DNA of 6,604 bases from Gammaproteobacteria bacterium (GCA_002726925.1 PBTJ01000119.1:2911-9514); one strand, 5' to 3'; positions 1 to 6,417 are shown, counted from the first letter of the stretch. Program-made: numbers and translations. Notes: generated by a model not told the origin, from the letters alone.

Positions 1-193
1 CGTTTGGCATGCGTCCAGTCTCTGGATCCAGTGCTACGCCTAACGCTTTGGCACCGATAACGCTAATGAAACCATCGGTTGCGGCGAAGCTTGGGTTTGC
101 CAGCACCTGTGAGTCCAAAAACGCTTGGCGCTCTTTGGCAGCTTTTAGCACCGGATCCGTAACAAACTTTGGCCCTTGGCTAACGCTAGACAA
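1..193 (-). CDS. N-terminal fragment of an unidentified protein at the fliH position, runs off the window
   Basis: A reading frame stays open for 64 codons from a TTG at 193-191 to the window edge; the other two frames on this strand close quickly. The codons have a strong purine-first, coding-like pattern, so I believe the frame is real. There is no ATG before codon 62. TTG 193 is preceded by GGTGG with a 5-nt gap; GTG at 202-200 is an alternative start. Either start overlaps the 3' end of fliG, which implies translational coupling. In related clusters the next gene is fliH, the stator-like regulator of the FliI export ATPase. The visible part (SSVSQGPKFVTDP at the start, LDPETGRMPN at the end) contains no Trp, although many FliH proteins begin with a Trp-containing segment that docks on FliM/FliN. 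FliH N-termini vary widely, so FliH remains the first guess by position, but I do not recognise the family from the sequence. Confidence 0.55.
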   Translation of the reverse strand, partial: MSSVSQGPKFVTDPVLKAAKERQAFLDSQVLANPSFAATDGFISVIGAKALGVALDPETGRMPN

Positions 194-1244
194 AACCGCC
201 ACCGTCCGCAGAGGCGAGGATTATCTCGCCCGCATCTTGCAGTTTGCGCGCTTGGCGGATGATGTCGCGCTGCGCATCTTCGGCATCGGTGACACGGACC
301 ATGCCCATCTGTTCCATCTCGTCTAAGAACATAGCGCCTGCACGCTGAGACATATTGGACATGAACTTTTCGACCACAGGTTCTGGCGCCGCCTTGAGGG
401 CATAAGCCATCTGCTCTTGCTCCAGAGTACGCATAAGAATTTGGATACTGCGATTGTCCAGATCCACCAACATATCGAAGACAAACATGTTGTCCGCAAT
501 ACGTTCGGCAAGATCTTCATCTTCTCCGGAGATATCTGCCATCACAGAGGTTTCAATATCCAGCTTGGTCTTGCCTATGATGTTCGCCGCAGCTTTCACA
601 CCACCGACTGCTGCAGATGAGGTCGTCGACGTTGCAAACTGTTTTGCCATCACGGTTTCAAGTTCTGCCATGGCATTAGGTTGGACGGTATCGAGCAGAG
701 CGATTCGGCGAATCACTTGAGGACGAATCGCAGGCGGCAAAAAGGTCAGCACGTCGGCGGCAGTCTCATCTTCCAATACGGACAAGATGATGGCGATAAC
801 CTGTGGATGCTCGTTAGCAATCATGTCGCAGATTGACCGTGCGGTCATCCACGACAGAATCTCCAGTCCCTTGCTTGATGAGCTTGGGAGAATACGGCTA
901 AGTACCGACGAGGCGCGCTCTGGGCCTAGCGCTCGGTTCAAGACAGTTTCGATGTAATCGGGTGAGCCTAGCCCCAGATTCGTTTGTTTCTTAAGTTCGC
1001 CGATAAATTCGTCAAGCACTAAGTCCACTGCCTCCTGACTAACGTCAGAGACACCAACCATGGCGGTGCCCAGTGCTTGGACTTCTTTTGGGTTTAAATA
1101 GCCAACAATCTCGGAAGCCATCTGCTCACCGAGTAGCAGCATGAGTAGGGCTCCGCGCTCAGTGCTCCTTAGCGACTCCATCTCAAGCGCCAACTCAGGC
1201 GACATTGCTCCGTCAAGATCTTGGTTTGCGTTTGCTTCAGCCAT
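186..1244 (-). CDS. fliG: Flagellar motor switch protein FliG
   Basis: FliG forms the top of the cytoplasmic C-ring. Its N-terminus binds FliF in the MS ring, its middle binds FliM, and its C-terminal domain meets the MotA-type stator to produce torque. The 352-residue product is slightly longer than the usual 330-345, with about 20 extra residues before the conserved start. The EHPQ motif of the middle domain is at 145-148, followed by a hydrophobic helix. The C-terminal torque region is clear: SIQ...LMRTLE, then K284, R301, D308, E309 and R317, which line up with E. coli K264, R281, D288, D289 and R297 (only Asp to Glu at one place). It ends in the GGGFV tail typical of gammaproteobacterial FliG. 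The ATG at 1244 has a strong Shine-Dalgarno, GGAGG (1255-1251), 6 nt upstream. It begins 23 nt after fliF, so the two are almost certainly co-transcribed. Confidence 0.97.
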   Translation of the reverse strand: MAEANANQDLDGAMSPELALEMESLRSTERGALLMLLLGEQMASEIVGYLNPKEVQALGTAMVGVSDVSQEAVDLVLDEFIGELKKQTNLGLGSPDYIETVLNRALGPERASSVLSRILPSSSSKGLEILSWMTARSICDMIANEHPQVIAIILSVLEDETAADVLTFLPPAIRPQVIRRIALLDTVQPNAMAELETVMAKQFATSTTSSAAVGGVKAAANIIGKTKLDIETSVMADISGEDEDLAERIADNMFVFDMLVDLDNRSIQILMRTLEQEQMAYALKAAPEPVVEKFMSNMSQRAGAMFLDEMEQMGMVRVTDAEDAQRDIIRQARKLQDAGEIILASADGGGFV

Positions 1245-1267
1245 GCCAGTCCTCCGATCGTGTTGGG

Positions 1268-3082
1268 TTATGCCTCAATAAGGCGCTTGATACTGTTTGC
1301 GACTCGTCCCGGATCGTCTGCCGCCAACATGCGTAACACGGCAACCTTGTCGTCGTAGCTATTGGCGGTATTGAGCATCTCGAGTGGGATCGAAGATTTC
1401 TTCGGTGCAAGCTTCGCCTTAATCTCTTCCAGCGTCTCGCCCTCACCAAGCTTGATCATCTGCAGATCTTGATCCGACAGTTCTCCATCTATGCTTGCCA
1501 ACGGTATATCCAGTCCATCGTCTTGCGGCATATTCGCTCGAATAATCGGCCTAGCAACAAAGATCAGTATTAACAATATCAGAATCAGACTCGAGCCATA
1601 CTTGACCAGATCAATGATGCTGCCGTCCTCCCACCATGGGATTTCGGGCAAAATATCAACTGGCACTGCAAAGCTCGAAGGTACCACGGCGACACTATCG
1701 CCTCGCGCTTGGCTATAGCCGACAACGCCTTTGACGACCTCGGTCAGACGCTCTAGTTCCTCTGCGCTGATGCCTACGGCCTCGCCCTCGCCTGCGCCTT
1801 CGACCGGTGAGATATAGGCGTCTTGGTTAATCACAACGGCGACGGAAACGCGGTCGATACTGCCGACCTGTTGCTTGACGTAACGAATCTCACGGTCCAG
1901 TTCGTAATTGCGGGTAGTCGATGAGCTCGATACACCCGTGCTCGAAGCATCGCCATTGGCAGGCAAGTTGCCTGACGCTGTGAAGTCTGGCGAGGCCGGT
2001 GCTTGATTGGAGAAGCTGCCGGGCAAACCAGAGGCGCCAATGGCCGCTTCTTGTTCAAAGTCCAGCGATTCCGAGCGGGTGCGCGGACCCACGCCGCCCT
2101 TGTCAAATTCTTCGTAAGTTGTTTCCACTTCGGTGAAGTCTAACGTCACGTCCACTTCTGAACGCACGTTCCCGAGGCCAACTATGGTGGCCAAAATCTG
2201 TTCGATGCGCCGATTATAGGACATTTCCAGTGACCGCTTGTGTTCGGCCTGGGCCGTGGTCAGCGTCATGGCATTTTCGCCCTCGGTGTCGGTAAGGAGC
2301 GCCCCGGTATTGTCGACAACTGACACATTTTCGGCGGGCAGATAGGGCACGCTCGATGACACCAAGTGCACAATGGCACGAATTTGCGATGGCGTAACGA
2401 CCCGACCTGGGTGCGGGACCACGACGACCGATGCCTTTGCGGGCGTTCGGTTTCTTACAAACACACTTTGCTGGGGTTCCGCCAAATGCACGCGAGCACC
2501 GCGAATGGAAGCAATTTCGGTAACAGAAGAAGCCAGCTCGGTCTCCATAGCAGCACGGTAGCTGACCTGCTCCATGAAGCGGCTGGTCGTCATGGATCCT
2601 TGTTCCAATAAATTCTCAAATCCTCCGGCGGTAGCACTGCGCGGAATATTTTGCGAGGCCAACAAAATTCTCGCCTCGTGATAGCGCTCCTCATTGATCT
2701 GCAAAGATCCGGTGTTGATGTCTATGCGCGGCGCGAAGCCTGCAGCGTCCAGCGCGTCCTTGGCTTCCTGCCGATCTGCCTCTGACATACCCGGGTAGAC
2801 CGAACGATAGGTCGGCGCAGACACCCAAAGATAAAACAAAACGCAAATCGCCAGCGCGATGGTGCCAATGATGTAGGGCAAAATGCGCTGCACATCCGGG
2901 TTGCTTAAAAAAGCGAGAGGGCCGGTGTCGTTGTCGATATCGTCCATAACGTCGAGGTCGTTATTCTCTGCCAACCCACCCGGCGTATTTGTTGTGGCGG
3001 GGGTCGCAGGCCGAGCGGCAATTTGGCCCCCCTCTGTCGGTGTCAGCGCCTGTTGATTCGCGTCTAGTGTTGCTTCTGCCAT
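1268..3082 (-). CDS. fliF: Flagellar MS-ring protein FliF
   Basis: FliF is the inner-membrane protein that assembles the MS ring, the base on which rod, export gate and C-ring are built. The 604-residue product has an acidic, Ala/Thr/Pro-rich cytoplasmic tail of about 65 residues, longer than in Salmonella. A first membrane helix lies near 68-88 (ILPYIIGTIALAICVLFYLWV region). The periplasmic YscJ/FliF ring-building domain follows (ARILLASQNIP, GARVHLAEP, ASVVVVPHPG), then the beta-collar region with a Ser/Gly/Ala-rich low-complexity insert. A PWW motif precedes a second membrane helix near 496-512. The cytoplasmic C-terminus ends in the FliG-binding segment (DDPGRVANSIKRLIEA). The ATG at 3082 has an AAAGAGA ribosome site about 6 nt upstream. 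It follows fliE by 41 nt and precedes fliG by 23 nt, with no promoter that I can see in either gap. Confidence 0.97.
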   Translation of the reverse strand: MAEATLDANQQALTPTEGGQIAARPATPATTNTPGGLAENNDLDVMDDIDNDTGPLAFLSNPDVQRILPYIIGTIALAICVLFYLWVSAPTYRSVYPGMSEADRQEAKDALDAAGFAPRIDINTGSLQINEERYHEARILLASQNIPRSATAGGFENLLEQGSMTTSRFMEQVSYRAAMETELASSVTEIASIRGARVHLAEPQQSVFVRNRTPAKASVVVVPHPGRVVTPSQIRAIVHLVSSSVPYLPAENVSVVDNTGALLTDTEGENAMTLTTAQAEHKRSLEMSYNRRIEQILATIVGLGNVRSEVDVTLDFTEVETTYEEFDKGGVGPRTRSESLDFEQEAAIGASGLPGSFSNQAPASPDFTASGNLPANGDASSTGVSSSSTTRNYELDREIRYVKQQVGSIDRVSVAVVINQDAYISPVEGAGEGEAVGISAEELERLTEVVKGVVGYSQARGDSVAVVPSSFAVPVDILPEIPWWEDGSIIDLVKYGSSLILILLILIFVARPIIRANMPQDDGLDIPLASIDGELSDQDLQMIKLGEGETLEEIKAKLAPKKSSIPLEMLNTANSYDDKVAVLRMLAADDPGRVANSIKRLIEA

Positions 3083-3123
3083 GGGATTCTCTTTAGTTCG
3101 CTCTCACGATCAATATCGGATCA

Positions 3124-3495
3124 TTAAACCGGCATGTTCTTTATGTCTTCGTAGGCTTTGAGCAGTTTGTTACGTACCTGCAATGTCGCCTCGAAGCCGA
3201 TAGATGCTTTCTGCATGGAAAGCACCACTTCTGTTAGCGGAATGTCTTCGCCCCGCTCATAAGCATTCTTTAAATCTGCGCTGGCCTTCTGAGCGTCATT
3301 CACGTTGTGAAAGGCATCAGTCATATACGTTGCAAAGTTGCCCTTGCTAGGCGCTTCGGCTCGGGTCGTGCGACCCACGCCGGCGGTATCGCTGTTGATC
3401 AGCTCCGCTCGATTGCTGGGTTCGCCCTGATGCGCGCGTATTTGACTGAGCAGGTCAGCGACCTGCGCTTGATAATGAGTATTCACGCTGGACAT
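3124..3495 (-). CDS. fliE: Flagellar hook-basal body complex protein FliE
   Basis: FliE is a small exported protein that joins the MS ring to the proximal rod and is needed early for flagellar export. The product is 123 residues, within the usual 100-125. The conserved C-terminal half is plain: PLTEVVLSMQKASIGFEAT followed by LQVRNKLLKAYEDIKNMPV, the family signature that packs inside the MS ring. The N-terminal half is polar and variable, as expected. Start choice: the upstream gene ends TAA and is followed at once by GTG ATG. I take the ATG at 3495; starting at GTG 3498 would only add one Met. The Shine-Dalgarno is weak, and fliE starts 3 nt after the regulator gene, so its translation probably depends on ribosomes finishing that gene. 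Confidence 0.95.
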   Translation of the reverse strand: MSSVNTHYQAQVADLLSQIRAHQGEPSNRAELINSDTAGVGRTTRAEAPSKGNFATYMTDAFHNVNDAQKASADLKNAYERGEDIPLTEVVLSMQKASIGFEATLQVRNKLLKAYEDIKNMPV

Positions 3496-3498
3496 CAC

Positions 3499-5058
3499 TT
3501 AGGCCGACCGTCGCTTAGGAATTTGAATGCCGCGTTCACGCATCCGCGCAATCTTGTAGCGCAGCGTGCGCTGGCTGATGCCAAGCATGTCTGCCGCTTC
3601 TTGACGAGTGCGCGTGTTCTTGATCGTGTCGACGATGATGCGGAACTCATTGGCGTCCATGGCGCCCTGCAGCCCGGTGGTGTTGTCCGACGTTTCTTCC
3701 GGCAGGCTTTCGAAACCATTTTGGGCGGCCAAATGCGCACTGAAAGGATTGGTCGGTGCGCCTTGTGTGTCTCGCCAGTGATCCCGCTGACCATGAGCGC
3801 CATCAAGCGCATGAACGTTATTGCCGGCTCCGGGCATGGTGCCCGCCACGCCTGCGTATCCCGAAGCATGGGCGGGGTTCATGAAGCTAGCGGGCATACC
3901 CGAGGGTTCGCCAATGTATAGCTCGTGATCAGCTGGCTCATCAAACACCAAGTGATTGCCGGCAATAACGCCGTCACCGCTAAGTACGATGGCGCGCTGA
4001 ATCACGTTCTCAAGCTCACGTACGTTGCCCGGCCAGCTATAGGCCAACAATTTGGCCGATGCCTCTGGCGACAACTGTAGCGGTCGATCTTCGCGTCCAT
4101 GCTTGACCAAGAAGTAGTTTGCTAAGGGCAGGATATCGTCCAGACGTGAGGATAAACCCGGTACGTTGATGCGAAAGGTGCTCACCCGAAAGTAGAGATC
4201 TTCACGAAAATACCCAGCACGGATACCCGCCCGCAGATCGCGGTTGGTCGCCGCAATGATGCGCACGTCTACCCGCTGAGTTTCTGAACTGCCCACCGGC
4301 AGTACTTCTTTTTCTTGAATGGCTCTAAGCAGCTTCGCTTGTAAGGGCAGCGTTAGCTCGCCAATCTCATCCAAAAACAGTGTGCCGCCCTGGGCTTGGG
4401 AGAAGAAACCCTCAGTACTTCGCGTGGCTCCGGTAAATGCGCCCTTGGCGTGACCAAACAGCAGGCTTTCGGCCAAGGCCTCAGGCAACGCTGCACAGTT
4501 CACCGGCACAAAGGGGCCATCTCGTCGCGGTGAAAAGTCGTGCGTTAACCGGGCCAAGACCTCCTTACCCGAGCCCGTGGGCCCGTTCATTAGCGCTGTG
4601 ACCTCGGCCGCGCCAACCCGTTCTACCAGCGCCAGCAAGTGCTGGCTGGTTTCATCCACAAATACGTAAGAATCGTTTTTCAGTAATCGAAGCTTGGCGA
4701 GACCGGCGATTTTTTCCCATTTCGCCTGCTGGTCTGTGCCGTCGGCGATGACATCGTCGACGCCGCATTTGATCGCTTCGACCGTGCTCTCTAAATCTGA
4801 CGGATCGACACGCAATACCAAATAAATTTTGCCGCCGTAGTGCTGCTTGAGCGTGCGGATCATTTCAATGTCGGGCAGCTCGCGCCGATGCATGCAAAGC
4901 ACACACGGGCCGAAGCCATTGCTTTTCACGTAGCGTGCAACTTCCGTAGCGCCCATGGAGCGCGGACGAAATCCGGCACGGGTCAAAATGCCCGACACGT
5001 TCGCATCCATTGGCGACGATTCATCCCATATCAGATCAATCGGGTGTTCTTGGTACAT
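3499..5058 (-). CDS. fleR: FleR/FlrC-like sigma54-dependent flagellar regulator with a degenerate receiver domain
   Basis: This is an NtrC-family enhancer-binding protein that would use ATP to open sigma54 promoters of middle flagellar genes. The 519-residue product has three parts. A receiver-like domain (about 1-115) keeps one acidic pair (D12, E13), but by alignment the phosphoacceptor Asp position is C55, the conserved Thr is R83 and the Lys is D106. The AAA+ domain is complete: Walker A GPTGSGKE 159-166, GAFTGA 206-211, Walker B ending D230-E231, sensor I VDVRIIAATN 263-272, arginine-finger segment FREDLYFR 284-291, and WPGNVREL 342-349. A Gly/Ala/His/Asn/Met-rich linker (about 375-467) leads to a Fis-type helix-turn-helix (about 483-506, ADMLGISQRTLRYKIARM). 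The ATG at 5058 is preferred because the receiver begins at once after it and GTGAAG precedes it; GTG 5067 would add three residues. Its position just before fliE matches fleR. No fleS-type kinase gene adjoins it. Confidence 0.9.
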   Translation of the reverse strand: MYQEHPIDLIWDESSPMDANVSGILTRAGFRPRSMGATEVARYVKSNGFGPCVLCMHRRELPDIEMIRTLKQHYGGKIYLVLRVDPSDLESTVEAIKCGVDDVIADGTDQQAKWEKIAGLAKLRLLKNDSYVFVDETSQHLLALVERVGAAEVTALMNGPTGSGKEVLARLTHDFSPRRDGPFVPVNCAALPEALAESLLFGHAKGAFTGATRSTEGFFSQAQGGTLFLDEIGELTLPLQAKLLRAIQEKEVLPVGSSETQRVDVRIIAATNRDLRAGIRAGYFREDLYFRVSTFRINVPGLSSRLDDILPLANYFLVKHGREDRPLQLSPEASAKLLAYSWPGNVRELENVIQRAIVLSGDGVIAGNHLVFDEPADHELYIGEPSGMPASFMNPAHASGYAGVAGTMPGAGNNVHALDGAHGQRDHWRDTQGAPTNPFSAHLAAQNGFESLPEETSDNTTGLQGAMDANEFRIIVDTIKNTRTRQEAADMLGISQRTLRYKIARMRERGIQIPKRRSA

Positions 5059-5097
5059 AGTCTTCACATCACGTTGTTTCTTCGATGCAGACTAGAA

Positions 5098-5113
5098 AGC
5101 AAAAGCTGTGCCA
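5098..5113 (-). promoter_or_regulatory. Sigma54 (-24/-12) promoter of the fleR-fliEFG operon
   Basis: On the minus strand the site reads TGGCACAGCTTTTGCT. It matches the sigma54 consensus TGGCACG-N4-TTGCW at all fixed positions but one (A instead of G at the seventh). The invariant GG (5112-5111) and GC (5100-5099) have the exact required spacing. Transcription would start near 5087, giving a leader of about 29 nt before the fleR ATG at 5058. FleQ-type control of fleS/fleR through sigma54 is established in Pseudomonas; here it is inferred from the site. Confidence 0.87.
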
Positions 5114-5130
5114 GTTTTTTTTATTAATAA

Positions 5131-5143
5131 AATCAAATGGTTA
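5131..5143 (+). promoter_or_regulatory. Probable IHF binding site upstream of the sigma54 promoter
   Basis: AATCAAATGGTTA matches the IHF consensus WATCAA-N4-TTR at every position and lies next to an A/T-rich tract (5114-5134). It sits at about -44 to -56 from the inferred start site, the usual place for IHF to bend DNA between a sigma54 promoter and an upstream enhancer. The short consensus can occur by chance, so the support comes mainly from its placement. Confidence 0.6.
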
Positions 5144-5163
5144 TAGAGAAATGGCGACTTTTT

Positions 5164-5199
5164 GCCACCCTAACCATCAGAGTTTGCCGGTGGGGTGGC
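5164..5199. repeat. 7-bp inverted repeat between the IHF site and the FleQ-box-like dyad
   Basis: GCCACCC (5164-5170) is the exact reverse complement of GGGTGGC (5193-5199), with 22 nt between. It lies at about -77 to -112 from the inferred fleR start, so it is upstream of the transcript from that promoter. Neither strand has a T-run after the stem, so it does not look like a terminator. It could be another protein site or chance. Confidence 0.3.
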
Positions 5200-5202
5200 C
5201 AA

Positions 5203-5224
5203 GGTTGTCATGTTTTTGACAACC
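5203..5224. promoter_or_regulatory. FleQ-box-like dyad, candidate enhancer for fleR
   Basis: Perfect 8-bp arms GGTTGTCA (5203-5210) and TGACAACC (5217-5224) are separated by TGTTTT. The core is GTCA-N6-TGAC, the same half-sites and spacing as the published Pseudomonas FleQ consensus GTCaNTAAAtTGAC, recalled from memory. It sits at about -116 to -137 from the inferred sigma54 start site, a normal enhancer distance. A second, imperfect dyad, GTTGACAGTTAAC, follows at 5228-5240 and repeats a TGAC half-site 12 bp away. With no T-run after either side, a protein site is more likely than a terminator. Confidence 0.6.
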
Positions 5225-5254
5225 CTCGTTGACAGTTAACACCCGATAAAGGAA

Positions 5255-5317
5255 GTCACCTTGGTTGCAGGCTAAGATCTCTTGTGGCGCTCGCCGGTGG
5301 TCAGCAACCCCGGTGAC
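5255..5317 (-). terminator. Long interrupted inverted repeat after the fleQ-like gene, possible terminator or 3' UTR structure
   Basis: GTCACC-TT-GGTTGC (5255-5268) pairs with GCAACC-CC-GGTGAC (5304-5317): 12 of 14 positions are complementary, with a central 2x2 mismatch and a 35-nt loop. On the minus strand it begins 18 nt after the stop codon of the fleQ-like gene and is followed by the U-rich run TTCCTTTAT. In RNA the mismatch is GG opposite AA, which could form tandem G-A pairs. A small GGCG-CT-CGCC hairpin (5286-5295) lies in the loop. The U-run is imperfect and the loop long, so termination is possible but not sure. Confidence 0.4.
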
Positions 5318-5334
5318 TGGGCGCACAGAAATGT

Positions 5335-6417
5335 CTACGCGGCATCCATCTTCAGGTTGTACTTTTTGATGCGCTCGATCAGCGTCGTACGCTGCATGCG
5401 CAGCAGTTTCGCACAACGCGACACGTTGCCATCGCTCTCGCGCAGGGCCCGCTCGATCAGGTCTTGCTCAATCGCGCTGAGCATGCCCTTGAGTGATTGC
5501 CCCCGCTGCCGGAAGTCTTCGAACCCCTGGGCCTGCATAATGATGGATTCCACATCGTTTTCGGCCGCAGCGGCCTTTTGGGCTGCAGGCTGATCGCTGA
5601 ACCCGTCAAACAGCGATGCTTGCTCATCCGATGGCGTTTCACAGATCAACTCTGCCATCCCTGCCGGCAGCATTGAGGGCGCGACATGATTCATCTGCAA
5701 GGTTTGACCAGGATAAAGCACCGTCAGCCGGTGCACCATGTTCGACAACTCGCGCACGTTGCCAGGCCAGCCGTAGCGCTGCATAACGGATAAGAACCCG
5801 TCAGAGAATTCGATGGCGGGAGCATCCGCAGGAGCAAATTGCTTGGCAAAGTGGCGAATCAACGCCGGCACTTCTTCGCACCGGCTGCGCAAAGGCTGCA
5901 CGTGCAGTGGTACCACGTTCAGACGGTAATAGAGGTCTGCACGAAAGCGCCCGGCATTGATTTCGTCCTCCAGCACGCGATGGGTGGCGGCAACAACACG
6001 TATGTCGACATGTTTGGGCTGGTTGGACCCCACCGGCAGCACCATTTTTTCCTGCAGCACGCGCAGTAGCTTGACCTGCATCGACATTGGCATGTCGCCA
6101 ATTTCATCCAAAAACAGCGTGCCGCCATCTGCCTGTGTCACTTTGCCCACATGATCGGCGATAGCACCGGTAAAGGAACCCTTTTTGTGGCCAAAGAGTT
6201 CGCTCTCCATCAACTCGGTGGGAATAGCGCCGCAGTTCACTGCCACGAAGGATTGACCTAGGCGATCGGATTGATCATGGATGGCCTTGGCGATCAACTC
6301 CTTGCCCGCGCCGCTTTCGCCATTGATCAATACGCTGGCAGCCGTGGGCGCAATAGATCGTATCAACTGCAAGAGCTGCCGAGTATGCGCACTGTCTCCA
6401 ACGATGGGCTGCGTCAC
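5335..6417 (-). CDS. FleQ/FlrA-like sigma54 activator lacking the N-terminal domain
   Basis: An enhancer-binding protein of the FleQ/FlrA group, which heads the flagellar cascade in polarly flagellated gammaproteobacteria. The 360-residue product starts at the AAA+ domain: Walker A GESGAGKE 33-40, GSFTGA 80-85 (a variant of GAFTGA), Walker B ending D104-E105, sensor I VDIRVVAATH 137-146, FRADLYYR 158-165, WPGNVREL 217-224. A linker (about 255-305) leads to a Fis-type helix-turn-helix (about 331-352) whose RTTLIERIKKY closely resembles RTTLVEKMRKY of FleQ. Pseudomonas FleQ has about 140 more residues at the front; here a stop codon lies ten codons upstream of the GTG start (6417) and there is no ATG between, so the domain is absent in this frame. 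GTG 6417 is the only good start; its ribosome site is weak. The FleQ identity rests on the C-terminus and on lying upstream of fleR; another orphan flagellar activator is possible. Confidence 0.85.
   Translation of the reverse strand: MTQPIVGDSAHTRQLLQLIRSIAPTAASVLINGESGAGKELIAKAIHDQSDRLGQSFVAVNCGAIPTELMESELFGHKKGSFTGAIADHVGKVTQADGGTLFLDEIGDMPMSMQVKLLRVLQEKMVLPVGSNQPKHVDIRVVAATHRVLEDEINAGRFRADLYYRLNVVPLHVQPLRSRCEEVPALIRHFAKQFAPADAPAIEFSDGFLSVMQRYGWPGNVRELSNMVHRLTVLYPGQTLQMNHVAPSMLPAGMAELICETPSDEQASLFDGFSDQPAAQKAAAAENDVESIIMQAQGFEDFRQRGQSLKGMLSAIEQDLIERALRESDGNVSRCAKLLRMQRTTLIERIKKYNLKMDAA

Noticed and set aside
9..326. 105-codon open frame on the plus strand at the left edge
   Set aside because: It overlaps the conserved C-terminal end of FliG by about 140 nt in antisense, and the opposite strand frame has the better coding pattern.
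3307..3921. 204-codon open frame on the plus strand
   Set aside because: It lies antisense to fleR and fliE, both with clear family motifs over this stretch, and its own translation shows no recognisable domain.
5216..5250. Two TTGACA hexamers on the plus strand considered as sigma70 -35 boxes
   Set aside because: No -10 box lies at 16-18 bp from either, and no plus-strand gene follows; they are better read as half-sites of the dyads.
5177..5416. 79-codon minus-strand frame spanning the end of the fleQ-like gene and the gap, considered as a fleS remnant
   Set aside because: Half of it overlaps the fleQ-like helix-turn-helix region in another frame, and no His-kinase motif is visible.
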